DNA of 64,000 nt from Setaria digitata (Eukaryota > Nematoda > Chromadorea > Rhabditida > Setariidae): contig RCAB01000111.1 of assembly GCA_003640385.1 (NCBI GenBank), positions 1 to 64,000 of the forward strand, written 5' to 3'. The notes below the pieces were generated by a model. That model saw only the letters and a list, made by a program, of their open reading frames with translations. It was not told the origin of the DNA and ran no database searches. A program made the position numbers and the translations under genes. Positions 26,201-38,749 of this stretch are shown here, piece after piece; the first letter of the stretch is position 1, and the number at the start of each line of letters is the position of its first letter.

Positions 26201-28716
26201 GGAATTTACACTGAAAACTTCCTTACCATTTTAATATACCTGAAATTTTATTATTTCAGCAAACTCTGGTCTTCTTAGTGATTTGGAAATTGGTATTCTC
26301 TTCCGTTATGTAACATCCACAGTTCATGTGGGTATCGATTTGCCGTATCCCACACATGGTAAGCAGAATTATAAAAGAAATACAAAAAGATTTAACATAA
26401 GGAAGTGTAAGGAATTTGCTTAGATTAAAGACTTTTTTAAAATTCAGTTGATAATAGGGACAGAGAAATGAATACAATGTATTAACTTTTAGAGCGAAGG
26501 ATTTTAAGTCGATCACGATACGTCGTGCGACGTTTTATGAATCTAAATAAGAATACATGTAAAAAGCAGCGCAGCACAATTTGGTATATTTTCAAATTAC
26601 TCGCCAAATAAACTCTCACATTTTGGTAGTTTGTTCTTGCACTTATCACTTTGCAGGTTAAAAAGGTGAATACTTGCAAGTCGACCGTTATTATATATAA
26701 TAGGTGCTTCTACCTGGTTTTATTAGTGGCTAGCTCCTCCTACGATCCTTCTTTTTTTTTTTAGTATATTGTGCTCAGTGCTGAGCCTTGTTCTTCTGCT
26801 GCTATTTCCTCTCATCTTCATTCTTTCTTCACTAGTCTATTTCCTGAAATGATTTTGGGGATGTATGCTGCAGGATTGACAGGAAAACTTCAATTTTAGA
26901 GATGATTATGTGATTATGACGTATGAGTTACTACCTCCAGTGTGGAATATAAAAGGTTATTCAGCAATTTTTGCGTGAATAATGGAGTAATGTTTCACGA
27001 GAACCGGGTACAAAAAAAATATTTATTATAATAATATATATGCAATTACCGCCATAAGATATTAAAAATTGCTTGTTTTATAAAAAAATTCAAGGTTCAT
27101 TGTGAATCGCGAAATACTGGTGACAGCGCTTGGTATCTATGGCTTAGTACAGAATGAAACGAATGCTGAGGGCAGCGAATGGGAGACGACCGTTGATGTT
27201 GAGGTTTATATATGCATATATAATATTCCAGCCAATAATTGATCAGTTTATTTTATTATTATATTTATCAATTTCTTAATCTTTATCAAGGATTCCCTAA
27301 AAATGTGCTGAATATGTTTCCCGTGAATAATGCTTTCTTGCATTAGTTATCACAGTTCTAATCGAGATTCAAGGAAAACATTGACGGATTTTAATAGGGG
27401 TTAATACCTTTTCCTAATATGCTCATCGTTAAAAACATAATTTATTGATTGTACGAAATGATATGCTTTCAGTAATGAATATTGAGACTTTTAATCGAAA
27501 TCTTTTATACTTTGACTTTATATACTTTCTTTACATGCTTTTTTATATGCTGGAATTTCTTTATATACTTAACAATCAACTTATATTTTATTGTCAGTCA
27601 TGGTTTTTATTCAGTGTAAGAAATTTTCTATCCTAGTCATAGAAAGCATTCTGTAAATTTCCAACAAACAGGCAATATTGCAATTGCTATCGTTCAATTC
27701 ATATTGTGGTCTTGATTCCGTGTGAATGGTTGTGGGATTTTAGTGAGTTGTTGCAGAAGAGAAGTGCGTGTGTGTAAATGAGTTTCTATGAAGTATAACA
27801 AAAAGGGATCGTTTTATGGAGGTCTTTTGCATCGGATTTTATTCTTTCAGTTTTAGTAGGTGGTTTCGGCAGTTATTGTGTCTAGTGTATATATGGAGGA
27901 GCTGCATCTTCATTCTTCACTTCTCTGAGGTTTTAACATTATCTTTAATTTTCCCGCAAAAAGTTTGGAAATTTCGGCAGGTAGCAGCTTCTGGTCAAAC
28001 AAAAGCGATTGATTTTGCATCTGCAACGTTAAAAGGTACATATGGTGATGGTCGAGCGTTCATTGCACATTTCAAAAAACCTGCACGAGTTGTTGCAAAT
28101 GTACCATATAGAGCGACTGTAATATTCAAAGTTTGTTGTTTATTTACTTATTCAAAATGTATAAATTCAAAATTCTGTGATTGATTTGCTGAACTGCCGA
28201 CTATTTTGTTTTTAAGTTACTGATTCCTTGTTTTTTAACTAGTAGAAATGGTAAAAAAAATATTGTTTTTGTTTCTAGGAAGAAGTTGAGACATTTGCGG
28301 GAAGCAATGGTCAGGAAGATATTCTTGTTTATGTTGGATCTGGTGGTGCAATTGAACAGAATTGTACTGGTACTACTACAGCAGTTGATCAGTCTTCCGT
28401 GGCAATGTTCGCCTTTCATAACGATGATCCAAATGGTATACGTCGAGGTATGACACGTGGTCCAGCTGTGTACACAGATGCTATCGGTATGCCCCACTTC
28501 AAACAATTTATATTTGATTTTTTCATTTTACAGCTAACTTCGTTTAGAAATGGGTTAGCATTTTCAATACTAGGTAAACTTTCAGGAGGTTTTTACAATC
28601 GACCCATCAATAATGTTGCTCCAGTATATTCCGAAGGATGCCTTTATGAAGGACAAATTCCAGAAATTCATTTTATGGCACCAATGGAAGTGAAAAAAGA
28701 AGTTTCAGATGTGTGA
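23291..28716 (+). CDS. BTB-BACK-PHR protein (BTBD1/2/3/6 type)
   Basis: Fourteen exons with consistent phase give about 648 residues. The order is a Pro/Ser/Gly/Thr-rich N-terminus (RPYAPPPPSAVG, SGSAGVSRTY); the BTB domain (VDFVVGPSPN, FEAHRIVMAAGSKVFEEML, PVVTVHFPDVDPVAFQAII, YIYSD); BACK (TLYAAKKFEIEALEKHCVEL, LLDRCHQVIDERSDEAL, LKKLVKRSEL, FKAVCNWAEE); then a C-terminal beta-rich PHR-like domain (WFIVNREILVTALGIYGL, HFKKPARVVANVPYRATV, EGQIPEIHFM). Such proteins are Cullin-3 adaptors that bind substrate through PHR. The start is uncertain. ATG 23291 follows a CCTTTTAG acceptor-like site, but the same frame stays open upstream to ATG 23153, which would add a hydrophobic N-terminus. The poly(A) signal AATAAA is at 28794. 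Confidence 0.9.
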
Positions 28717-29844
28717 AGATCTGAAATTAAAATGTTTTTCACTTTACTGTCACCTTTTTCTCATTTAATTCTTTTTCGAAAACTGTTATTTTGAATAAAA
28801 TTGGATGGATTTTAGACAACATATTTCAAATTTTCATGTATTTTTTAACAGTAAAGTTTTCTTTATCCAAACAACCAAACAGCAAGATTTTTGTACCCCA
28901 TTTGTCATTAATAAAATTTTCTATCATTTTCTTTGTCATTCTGAATCATGTTGTTATTAGAATTTCAAGAATCCTTTCTTCTCTGAATCACTGTTTTTTA
29001 AAGACTTTTGAATTTATTGTTTTCTCCAATGTTCTGGTCTGCTAGATGTGTTTATTTATTTATTTTTTCTTTTCACTATTGAGCCGCTTATTTTCTAATG
29101 TATTGTTCCAGTGACCATTAAAAACAAGCAAACTGAGTATGCCTTCGAGCAGGAGATCGAGAAAGCTATGGTGTAGGGATTGTTGGGAAGTCCGATGGGA
29201 TCCTATAGTTTTGCCCTCTCACTGTTATTGAAAAAATTTGGATGAAAACTTTGACTACGTGAAATGCGCATAAGCGCGCTATATAAAAAGATTTTTTGCT
29301 GCAAAGATCATTAAATTGTTTTAATGGACGAATTTTATTTTGAGAAGCGGTGTAAATCTGTTCAATTTTGGTTAACAGCTGAGGTTAGTATACTTTCGCG
29401 GGAATGGCGGTTCCCTTCATGGAAATTTAAGAGAAAAAGGATGAAAATTCACAGAATCACGGGAATGATTGTTTGAAGGAAAAAGCTGGGAATTATATTG
29501 CTTTCTCATATTCAGGGGGAAAAAGTTTTGGTTTTTCATTTAGCTTCTCATATAAAACTAATTTAAAAAAGTGAAATGGGAAAAATTTCAAAAGTGCATA
29601 GCTTTTATTGGGACTAAAATTCAACAATAATGAAGGACAATGGAATTAGATTATAATCAACTTTCTTTTTGGAATTACCGAAAAGACGTCAAAGTTATCT
29701 GCTAGCCCAGCCACCAATGTTTGAATCTAGTCATAGCAAAAACAGTTGTAAAATATGATGAATAGACAAAAAAAAAAGAAATTAAAAATATTTTATATGG
29801 GCATAAATTTTGCACGGTTCATCATGGTCTTGTCATGGTGATTC
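28717..29844. other. Convergent 3' region
   Basis: 3' UTR of the BTB gene, with AATAAA at 28794-28799, then AT-rich sequence up to the stop codon of the minus-strand cysteine-rich gene. No further gene seen. Confidence 0.5.
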
Positions 29845-31674
29845 TTATTCATTCAGAAATGCAAAGTCCTTTTCCGTTAAGGCTCTGATTTGCAACGGCT
29901 CAGTTTCAAAGAATCTAAAAGTAAGTACCCTGAATTAAATTTCGCATAACTCATTAAATAAAACAAAAGATCAAGAGTTGGGTGGAAGGATTCCCTGGTA
30001 GAGTGTAAAAGCTGGCTGACCTTTTGAAACGCTTAATTTCCAGTACTGATTCTTTACAATCGTCTCTTCCGGCACAGCAGAAAATTTTGACTCCTTCGGC
30101 TACAGACAAAAATTCAACTGGTGACGCCAGATTGTACAATGCTTGTACCAAACAAATCTGTAAATAAGTCAGCGAATCTGATATTTCATTCGTGTGATTC
30201 GAATCGAATTTATCAAATTGGGTAGCCATATCAGTGTTATTTTTCAATTTCAATTTCCGATAATAAGGAACTGGTTGTTGTTGAATGTCCCCTTTCCATT
30301 TATCTTGGCATTTCACAAGTTTACTGGTATCTCATTTGATCACTTCCGATGATATTTCAGGCTTTTAGGACATGAATCGGAATCATATGGCAAAGGCAAA
30401 ACAATTCATTCAATTTCTTTATTTCTATGCTTTTCCGCCTGGACAGTCCGGTGACTGATTTTTAATATTTAAATAAGCAAAACAAACAAACACTGGCAAG
30501 CTTGTGACGTCCAAATTTCCTGTTCAATGATAAGGCACATCCACCTTCCACCTTTCGATTCTTCATATCAGCAGCATAGTAACAAACTACCTTTCCACCA
30601 GTTGTCAGAGAACACAAGTCTCGTCTGCCGTCCGGTAACATACAGTGCTGCCGTTTCTGGAAAACCGACTGTTTTTTTCTCTTTGTTTAATTGTTTATCT
30701 CATATGGACCAAGAGATGGCTAACGCGAAGAATGTGTGAAGGATTTAATTTATCAGTACTGATCAGCAAATTGTTTTGATAAGCAAACAGTGACATCTAT
30801 AGTTGGTGTGTGCGTTTCAGAAATAAATGATATTTCAAAACGCCACGTCATTTGATTTTCTGATAAATGAACTGAGAGAAGAAGCTACTTTAACTGACCA
30901 GAATATTTTCCCTGGTATAGTGTACTTTGGTTTGTTCAACATGGTATTTTTCGCTTATGAAATTACATGGCTTGTCGATGATTGATGAACAGCAACAAAC
31001 AGTGGTTTGTTCTTCTTCAAATTCAGTGATCAGAAGACGTAATAATTGTTCAGCTATGTTGGAACTGAACTTTCCACCTTCTCAGTATCAGTTTTTGATC
31101 TTTTCTCTCTAGTTTACTCTATCAAAATTTCTTGAATCTTAGTTTTTCTAAACTCTTTAGGTTTAATTGTTGCTAGCACCATGATAAAGAGCAATATCAT
31201 TTACAGACTTCTGTTAAAATTTATCAGTTTTAACTCTACTGGACGGTCTACCACACAGCAACAACTGAACTACAAGTATGAAAACTACTAACTAGCATTA
31301 ACTGCCATCACGAAGCAATATGCAAACATTTTGTCATTGTGGTATCGAATCTTCGTCTTCAGTCTATGTGAGCATGTTTTTCCAGGTGGTAGCTTCTTAT
31401 CTTCCAGCATAAAGTCTCGTCTGTTCATGAAATCTAGATTAACCTGATAATGTATATCGATATCGATGTAAAATTGTAAAATTTATTCATTTAAAAGAAA
31501 CACCGAATGACAACTTATGAAAAAGAGCTGAGTGTAAACCGCAGCTCTCAATCAGATTGCTTCCGGCTCATCTTGAATTTCAAGTAAATTAACCGAGGCC
31601 TTTGCCGTACGTCTCCTCATAACACCATGTAGTTTCCAGTGATCGGTTTTGAGTGATTTCTTGCTCGATGAAAT
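29845..31674 (-). CDS. Cysteine-rich protein with CCC module, paralogue-like to the adjacent gene (5' incomplete)
   Basis: Exons, 5' to 3': 31674-31594, 31443-31293, 31080-30899, 30656 to about 30550, about 30323-30021 and 29914-29845 (stop TAA). The first three junctions, the fourth acceptor and the last junction agree in phase; the donor of the 30656 exon is uncertain. Cys-bearing stretches are GKTCSHRLKTK, MFAYCFVMA, TTVCCCSSIIDKPCNF, RQHCMLPDGRRDLCSL, VVCYYAADMKN, VKCQDKW and KIFCCAGRDDCKESV. The CCC-x6-8-C pattern and the RQxC...DG...LC exon recur in the upstream gene (VHCCCYWRFRQKC, VVCCCDNRKDSMC, RQKCTIPVDGEMHLC), so the two look like tandem paralogues. Several NxT/S glycosylation sites fit secretion, but no signal-peptide exon was found. 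No known family recognised. Confidence 0.6.
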
Positions 31675-31944
31675 CTTTTAAATAGCACAGTCTACCATAC
31701 TGAAAATTTAACAACTATGAAGTGATTCATTAACTCTTAGTAATGATTCAAACTTTAACAATACACTCGAATTCTCCACTGTCATATCAAGTAGCTTATG
31801 TACCCCTATGTCGATTATTCAGAAATCAGAAAGATTAGAAAGTTGCAGTGAGTTTAATGACCTGTGGATCTAATGATCAGTCTAATGACCTAGTTAGTTC
31901 ACTTCGGCACGAGGAACGGATTGCACCACTACAAATATCTAAGT

Positions 31945-34900
31945 TCACAAGCTCAATTGATACATTAAGCATCTAAATAAGCAGGCACTAATACAGACTT
32001 TGTTTCGATAATAGTTGAAGTAATAGGTCCGATTTTTATCGATTTTTTCAATCAAATTAGCGTCACATTTTGGCTCCGTATTTCCGTCACATTTTAGTAC
32101 TGCGACAGTCCAAGCTTTTACAGCTTTTGTGATACGGTCGATCTGTGATTTGTTAGCATTAACTTCGGTGCAACATTTCGTCCATGCTGTAATCACTAAC
32201 CACAAGTTGTTCTGAATGGAGTTGTCAGTATTAGATGGAAGTCCTAGAGCCTCGCTACCTGAGTCTTCTGGATGAGGTGGTGATTAAAGACAACAGGAGA
32301 GAAGAGACAAGCAACAAATTGCGGAGAAAAATGCCATCTACTCAGTTTACTATCGCATTTCACTACATTCCGAAGTTTCATAGAATTCTAGTTCTATGTC
32401 AAAAGATAAGAGCTATTTCAAGTTTATTTAGCGCCTATCAGAACTAAAGTGAATTTCTTAAAAAAAGCATATTAAATAGCACATTCTACTGACTGCATGC
32501 ACGGTGCGTGTCAAACATTTGATAGTTGGCTCTTTACAGTCAATTCTATCAAATGTTTAATTGCAATACATAAAAAATGGACTGGTGTCTTACTATTTTC
32601 AGAGCTTTTATATTCGAAGATATCAGCAACGATCAGTTCTTCTTTGTTGCCGTAAATTTCTTCCGCTGTCCTCTCCAATTCCATATTGTAACCTGCAGTG
32701 GCAATGATACCTAATATAGGAAATTAGCATCACAAAAGATTATATTTCTGCATTTCAATTTTCATATCAAAGGAGGAGGCTCAAATGATAGTTGAAGCAC
32801 TTGAAGCTTTCTCATGGTACTTGTAGAGGAAGCAGTCAGTTCCATGAGGAATACTAATTACGAAGATATCCATAGTACAAACCGTAAATGAGATTCAATG
32901 GCATCATTAGACTGAAATCATAGTATACAATGCAATGGTTAGCATAGATATCAGGAGAAAAGATGTGTTGTAGTATGTGACGATAGGCACACTTTGTCAG
33001 CTCATAACTCTTCTTGTTGTTGGTAAGAACAGTTTGTCCGAAGTCCTTAATTTTATTCAGAAATTCATCGTGATTTTTTAGAATACCAGAAATCACTTGA
33101 ATCTTATTGAAGAAAATATTACTTACTGTTTTAATATTGCACATACTGTCTTTTCTATTATCACAACAACATACCACCTGAAACAAGAGTTGCATGGATT
33201 AATTAGTTAAAATGAAAATCTCATGTCCTGAAGACTTGCAAATAAAATTTCAATGGTTTGCCAAGGCCCAAAATCTATTAGAAACTAGTTACTGTTTTTC
33301 AAATCTTATTTTATAGCTTATTTTATTTGAAAGTGACTTCCTGCAACAGCTTTTTTAACAGTATCGTGAAATCTTAAGCTTTAGTAAATTTTGATGACAG
33401 CGACTTAATAAAAAATTTAAGCAACTTGATAAGTAAATAGTTCAAAACTGTAAACAAACAAAAAGTGATGAATATCAATGAGCTTCTGATTCACACAGAA
33501 GAAATCTGTGGACCAGTCATAAATGGGTTCCGAGAATGGATTCCTGAATTTCTACATTCCTTTCAGGAGGTAATAGTGAAGAGAATAAAATATACAGTGA
33601 ACGTTCGAGATGCCCCGGCTGAGAAAGGCTTAACCAATGGGCACATTTTGGAACAACTTTCAGTCGCAGAACATCTTATTGAGTGACCCGTCGAGATATA
33701 CTGGTAGCATCGATCGGTGCCCTTTGCGCTCTTCGAAGGTACGCCATATATTGTGCTAACCAACTGCACCTTTTCCTCCGTAGTTATATTTAATTGGAAG
33801 GATGCAAAGCAGCTCTAAAAGCAGTACTGCATTCTCATATGGGCCGTGAGAGGTGGAAGCGAAACAGAAAGCTATCACTGAAGCTATCTTCAGTATCATT
33901 GAACTGATGAGTTCTTTGCTGCTAGACAGCAACTCATTCTAGCTCATCATTTCTTGAGATGCCAGGGAATCGAAAAATCTTGCACAGAATGATCTCAGTC
34001 ATATAAACCCTGATTCAGAGTTGCCCGGTTGATGAAATATCGAACAAGTCTTGAACAACCGTTCACAAACTTACTTTTCCCTGCGGCAACGAGTGGAGTG
34101 TACTCTCAATGAAGTGTTCCTTATCACTTAATGTCTGGTAGGTTCCACTGGCACATAAATGCATTTCTCCATCCACCGGTATGGTGCACTTCTGTCGGAA
34201 ACGCCAGTAGCAACAACAGTGAACTTCATAGTGCGGGATTCTATACCGGATAATACAGTGACCATCAGAGATGAAGCCAATCTAGATGACAAAATTAAGT
34301 AGAATGGATTAGAGATGTCAGACAAAGTCTTCAATAAACTAATCATCTTGTACCGAAGAGGAAATGAGTTCATTCTTCAAGGGTTGTCAGAAAGCTAGGA
34401 GAAGAAAACCTGAGGTATTCCTCACTGAAACATTTTAAATTTCTTCTTTAGCTTAAACGGAAAAAGCTGTTGAAAAAAAAGTACCCAGTATGCTTCGAAC
34501 TCTGAAATATATCTGACAAAAGTAGTTTTTAAAGACTGTATTTGAAATAACATTGAAAATACTTGATTTTACGAAATCCTACTGAAACACTTCGACACCG
34601 GAAGATGCATTCTCAGCAGCTACGGCAAAAAGGAATGGTGAATCGTAATAACTATTGGAATAATAGGTAAATGAGAATTTATGTATATTTAAATTTTATA
34701 TGTCTAAAAGACATGGAATCTTGATAATAAGACAGATTTAAATTTAATTTTTTTTATATGTGGAGAACGGTTGAAATTTTTATTATTTGAAATAGAAACT
34801 TTAGAAGAAGTTTGACCGAATTCTGAGCCATACCGCTGTGGATTACACACCATATCATAAGTTCCAAATATCTGCAACAAATATCTGAGCATAAACAGTG

Positions 34901-36407
34901 TCAAAATATGCTTTCGGATTTTTGAGTAATGGAATCAATACTCCTTAGAATTAGCAAAATGACACACTTTAAGGAAAGAATTCCACGCTCAAAATTTTTG
35001 CGAAGTTTTTCTTGTTAAATAATTATTTCATTATCTTATGTCATTGTTAATTAGTCGCTGCCAGTCCATTCATTCTTAACGTTAATTAGAACATTATTAC
35101 TGTTAAGTGCTGCAGAAATTATTTTAATACTTCCCTGTACATCTCTCAATTTTAAGCTTTGCTAATCCACTTCAGTTTTGGTTTTTTCACTTACGAACTT
35201 TAAAACTTGGTGATATTTAAATGAGGCTAAAAGATTGCCTCGTTGCGTTTACTTTGATCCAAAAATGCATAAATGGCAAATCCAGCATAAAGGTTAGTAG
35301 TCGAATAACTATCTAGGTGAAACATACATGGAGCATAAAATGGATAGCTGAATATCTAAATAATGATAGGTAAACATTTTCTTCGGTATGATTCTGCAGG
35401 AATCTCTAGATACCTCACAAATTGAAATAGAAGAAAATTCTTTGTTCAATAATTTTTTTTTGAGAATTACTCAAAATATCCAAATCTTAGTACTTAAAAT
35501 ACCGACTTTTGGTCCTAAAGCTTTCATGCTACTTTTTTGAAGTTTTGCAGAGAAGAACCTGATTGGAATATAAGCCAGGACATGAAAACCACGTTTGCGG
35601 TACATAATATGGATACTCCTCACAGTAACCAAAATCTTTATTTGTTCGGATGCAAATGCCTTTCGTCATAAATAAAGTCTTCAGCGCTAGCAGTTGTAAT
35701 TTTTTGTCTAACTGAAAAACTATTTCGACCATTAAATTTCATTTTACTTCCATCCACTGAGGGCTATGTCTCTGAAGATATACTTAAAATATTGCATCTC
35801 TTGAAATATTTCAAGTTAGCAATGAATAAAATTATCCAACAAAAATTTCAAATCTTGTGAAATTTCAATGAAAAATCGAAGTTGTGATAAGCGAGAAATA
35901 AAAAGATGCTGATCTTGTAAGCATTATTATTTTAAACTTTCAGAGGAATGTAAAACAGTCGTACACTGTTTTTTTTTCGGAGCTGTTTGCAAGTTCTGCA
36001 ACATATAAAAAATGAAGTACGCATTGTTTCACGAGTCACCTGAAATAATGGGCTAAAAACGGCCTTATTTCTTTTCTTCTATAATCAGTTTAGTTCTCTT
36101 AGAAATTTTTTATTACCCAAATTTATTTGCAAATCATTTTTGACTCTAAAATTAAAATACAGCAACCGTTAGAGAGGAAAAGTAGAATTGAAATTCGAAC
36201 TGTAGGATAATTCATCACACCAAACTGAAGTTGTTCTTCAGAAGCGCAGTAATTATCCATTATCCTCGACTGGTATTCGTTATTTCCTTTGAAGAACTCA
36301 GTCTTAAAGACTGTAAAATTTCTTCTTAAAGAGCACTGCATAGCGTAAAGGTAAGTGAGAAAATAAAAAACCAAAAAGATTGAAAAACTAATTCTTAAAT
36401 TCTTCAA
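31945..36407 (-). CDS. Secreted multi-domain cysteine-rich protein with repeated CCC module (unrecognised family)
   Basis: The start ATG 36407-36405 is followed by a clear signal peptide (RISFSIFLVFYFLTYLYA). Exons, 5' to 3': 36407-36221, 35686-35559, 34871-34800, 34281-34075, 33177-32883, 32710-32594 and 32211-31945 (stop TGA); about 424 residues. All junctions agree in phase except the last, where a small exon is probably missing. Two repeated units can be seen: NYCASEEQLQFG...GICIRTNKDFGYC and MVCNPQRYGSEFG...GHCIIRYRIPHYEVHCCC, each a Cys, then Phe-Gly, then Gly-x-Cys-Ile-x-Arg and a closing Cys. Later come VVCCCDNRKDSMCNI and a long helical part with Cys pairs (TKCCTEVNANKS, EPKCDANL, NKVCISACLFRC). 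Probably extracellular and disulfide-bonded. The repeats and the neighbouring copy suggest duplication. Function unknown. The 36221/35686 and 35559/34871 joins rest on phase and splice signals only, so this could instead be two genes. Confidence 0.6.
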
Positions 36408-36622
36408 TGCTTCTTGGCTGTCAACCGAAGAGTCATTCGCATCTTACGGAAACGGTGCGTTTTATTTTTCACGTCAACTCTTTCCACTCAGTCCACCTAA
36501 TTTCTTTGCTCTTATTTTATCGACTCTACAAACTTCTCCTCTGGTCCCTGACCGGTTCATTAGCAGGGATGAACGACTTGCAAATTGGTTCAGGTCTAGA
36601 AAAGTTTTAAGTCTTACACAAA

Positions 36623-37067
36623 TTAGCAATCTGCATCCTTTTCTTCAGAAGAAGTAATTAATGTTCTCAAAGTGTCACCTTCTTCGTTGCTGCTGGGCAG
36701 TTCAGTGATAATGCTACAATAGGACTGCTTTGCTTTTTCTTTACTTTCCCCAAAGAAGCAAAAGTCTGACTGAGACTCTGCAATTATTAAAGTCAAACTT
36801 TCTGCTTACAGTCCAGTCGTGTGTCAGTCAATAACAAAGTGTCGGCAGGATTCAGAACGCTTATGTTAGTTTTTTTTGATGCAATGAAAATAAACTAAAT
36901 AAATGGAATGAATTGTATCACGAGGACGTTACAGAATCAAAGAATACGTTTAGTTTCAAATGCTCTGAAAAGAAACTTTGCTGCAGTTGAGGGGAAAGGC
37001 CAAACTAACCAGCACTGCAAACAGCAAGGAAACAGATAGCCGGAATCACCCGTAACACGAACGACAT
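36623..37067 (-). CDS. Small secreted cysteine-containing protein, 70 residues
   Basis: Two exons (37067-37010 and 36777-36623) join in perfect phase to give 213 nt, i.e. 70 residues, stop TAA. Residues 1-19 are a textbook signal peptide (FVLRVIPAICFLAVCSA). The mature part is short and acidic with three Cys (DFCFFGESKEK, QSYCSIIT, C-terminal DADC). The intron is GT-AG with an AATTGCAG acceptor. It lies on the same strand just upstream of the signal-peptide exon of the larger cysteine-rich gene, so it may be part of the same secreted cluster. Not recognised; the fixed C-terminal Cys is a feature worth searching with. Confidence 0.65.
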
Positions 37068-38383
37068 AACCGCAAGAATGATGCAAGTGTTTCTCTAAAC
37101 TGAGTTATCAAATCAAGAATCATTCAAATTATTGATTATTGATTGATATGCACATTTATTGCACAGGTGATTTTAGCAGTCTAAATGAAGTGAGCTCATG
37201 ATTTGACTCGTCATAAATTGACAGGCCAAAGCAATTGATTAGGATATAAAAACAGGAAAAGCAGTTGGAAAAGTCAAAATAACGACAAAATTCTGGTGAA
37301 ATAAAGTCAAATTGAAGCATTGGCCCATATATTTAAAGGATTCTTTCTTGTGCAAACGATGTCTCCATCTTTAAAAATCAATTTTAGAACCTTTAAGTAC
37401 CTGTTACATATCGTTTCAAGAAATATGAATACAGTTCTCTTTGAGAATGAATAAACAGAGAAATGGATCAGTGGAATCAATATGGAATCAAAATGCCGAA
37501 TTCTCATTCCAGCACGAAATTCATAGTACTTACTTAAAGAGCTGAATATGTCTGATGAGCAGGCATTCTCAGATTTGTAAAATACCGTTATCCTAAGGTT
37601 TCTACATTTCCTATTAGCAATATTTCTTATATTAGTCTCAATAAAGCAACTGGTTGAAACTCATTTCTTGTTTGAGTAATTCTTGCAGCTTTGCATATCA
37701 CTTCTAAGAATCTTTCTTTTGGCATGCACTTTGCCAAAGGCACTTTGCATCTTACAATTACATTTAAAAACTTTTTCTCGGCCTTAACTTACAAAGAAAA
37801 AAGATAATTTTTAGTTCATATTTGGCAAAATTTTTTCGAAGAACAAATTTCGTGAATAAATTTTTGTTCGGAACAAAGTTTTAATTTGCTCAATACCAAA
37901 AACACTTTAGAATTGTAAATCCTGTATTTTTGTTGAAAGTTGCAAAAATTCTTTTGGAATTGTTTATCGACATATTTTAATTTTCATGTCAATTTTTAGC
38001 AATTTCAGACAAATTCTTTAAAATATCCAATAAAAATAACTTTCTCAAAAATATTTTAAGCTTCAGCAAAATTGCAAATTTATTTTTAACTTTGTTTGCA
38101 CTTTTCAATTAAACTATTAATTCATTTAATTCTTTCAAAATAGAAATTTGTTGCTAAAATGCTTTAAACAAGAAGGAACGTCTAAAAAAAATTTTTAAAA
38201 AAATGAATAACTAATAATCGGTGGGGAAGTTATTTATGACTGAAATATTCAATGTCTCCGGCATAGCTACATCAGCTGATATTAGCGATGCTATTTGTCT
38301 TTGCTATGTGAAACTTTCTTATACCTTTACAGAAAAGACTTATTTAAAATCATGAGCAAAATTGCTAATTAAGCACTGCATTG
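37068..38383. other. No supported gene
   Basis: Strongly AT-rich sequence. A minus-strand open stretch at 37307-37507 begins with ATG and a mildly hydrophobic start but has neither acceptor support nor downstream exons. Nothing else stands out. Confidence 0.4.
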
Positions 38384-38749
38384 CTACTTCACAACTATAC
38401 TCTTCACTTCAGCAGGCACAAAAGGTCGTAGTAACATGCATCGAAGCAACATCAACGATATCTCTGTAATTTGCTGATTCAATCAAAAGAGGTGTCGTTT
38501 GATTCTCCGAGAAGTGTCCTCACTTCCTCAAACAATGCCAATTCGAGAATCGAGATGCTTTCCTCTACCTGGCAGCCAAACAATGACAGAGAGCAGTTCC
38601 AGTAGTAGTAGACGCTTAGCGGAAATGGTGAAGTGAAAATGGGCCGTCGTCATTACCTGCACCCAGTCATCTCCGCTGCGTAGTGGAAAGGTGGTGTTTT
38701 AAATGAGCAGAAGTCAATTACCCGCATTGCCAGTGCTTCTGTCTTGCTA
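38384..38749 (-). CDS. 3' exons of an unrecognised cysteine-rich protein, head-to-head with P-glycoprotein
   Basis: Three minus-strand exons, 38749-38657, 38614-38569 and 38473-38384 (stop TAG), have canonical GT-AG introns of 42 and 95 bp and exactly matching phases. They encode FCSFKTPPFHYAAEMTGC, SVYYYWNCSLSLFGCQ and a Leu/Cys-rich tail (SLMLLRCMLLRPFVPAEV). Directly upstream, 38870-38750 is another strongly coding-like stretch (NPWKKKIFVVNGRVV) ending in a TAG one base out of frame with exon 38749. The gene may therefore carry a one-base frameshift there or have an unseen small exon. The upstream exons would have to fit in the roughly 400 bp before the P-glycoprotein start, so this may be a gene remnant. 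Not recognised. Confidence 0.45.

Noticed and set aside
33465..33686. Plus-strand 73-codon frame within the minus-strand cysteine-rich gene
   Set aside because: Lies in an intron of the opposite-strand gene, no splice or domain support.
37307..37507. Minus-strand frame with a mildly hydrophobic start
   Set aside because: No flanking exons or acceptor; composition typical of AT-rich noise.
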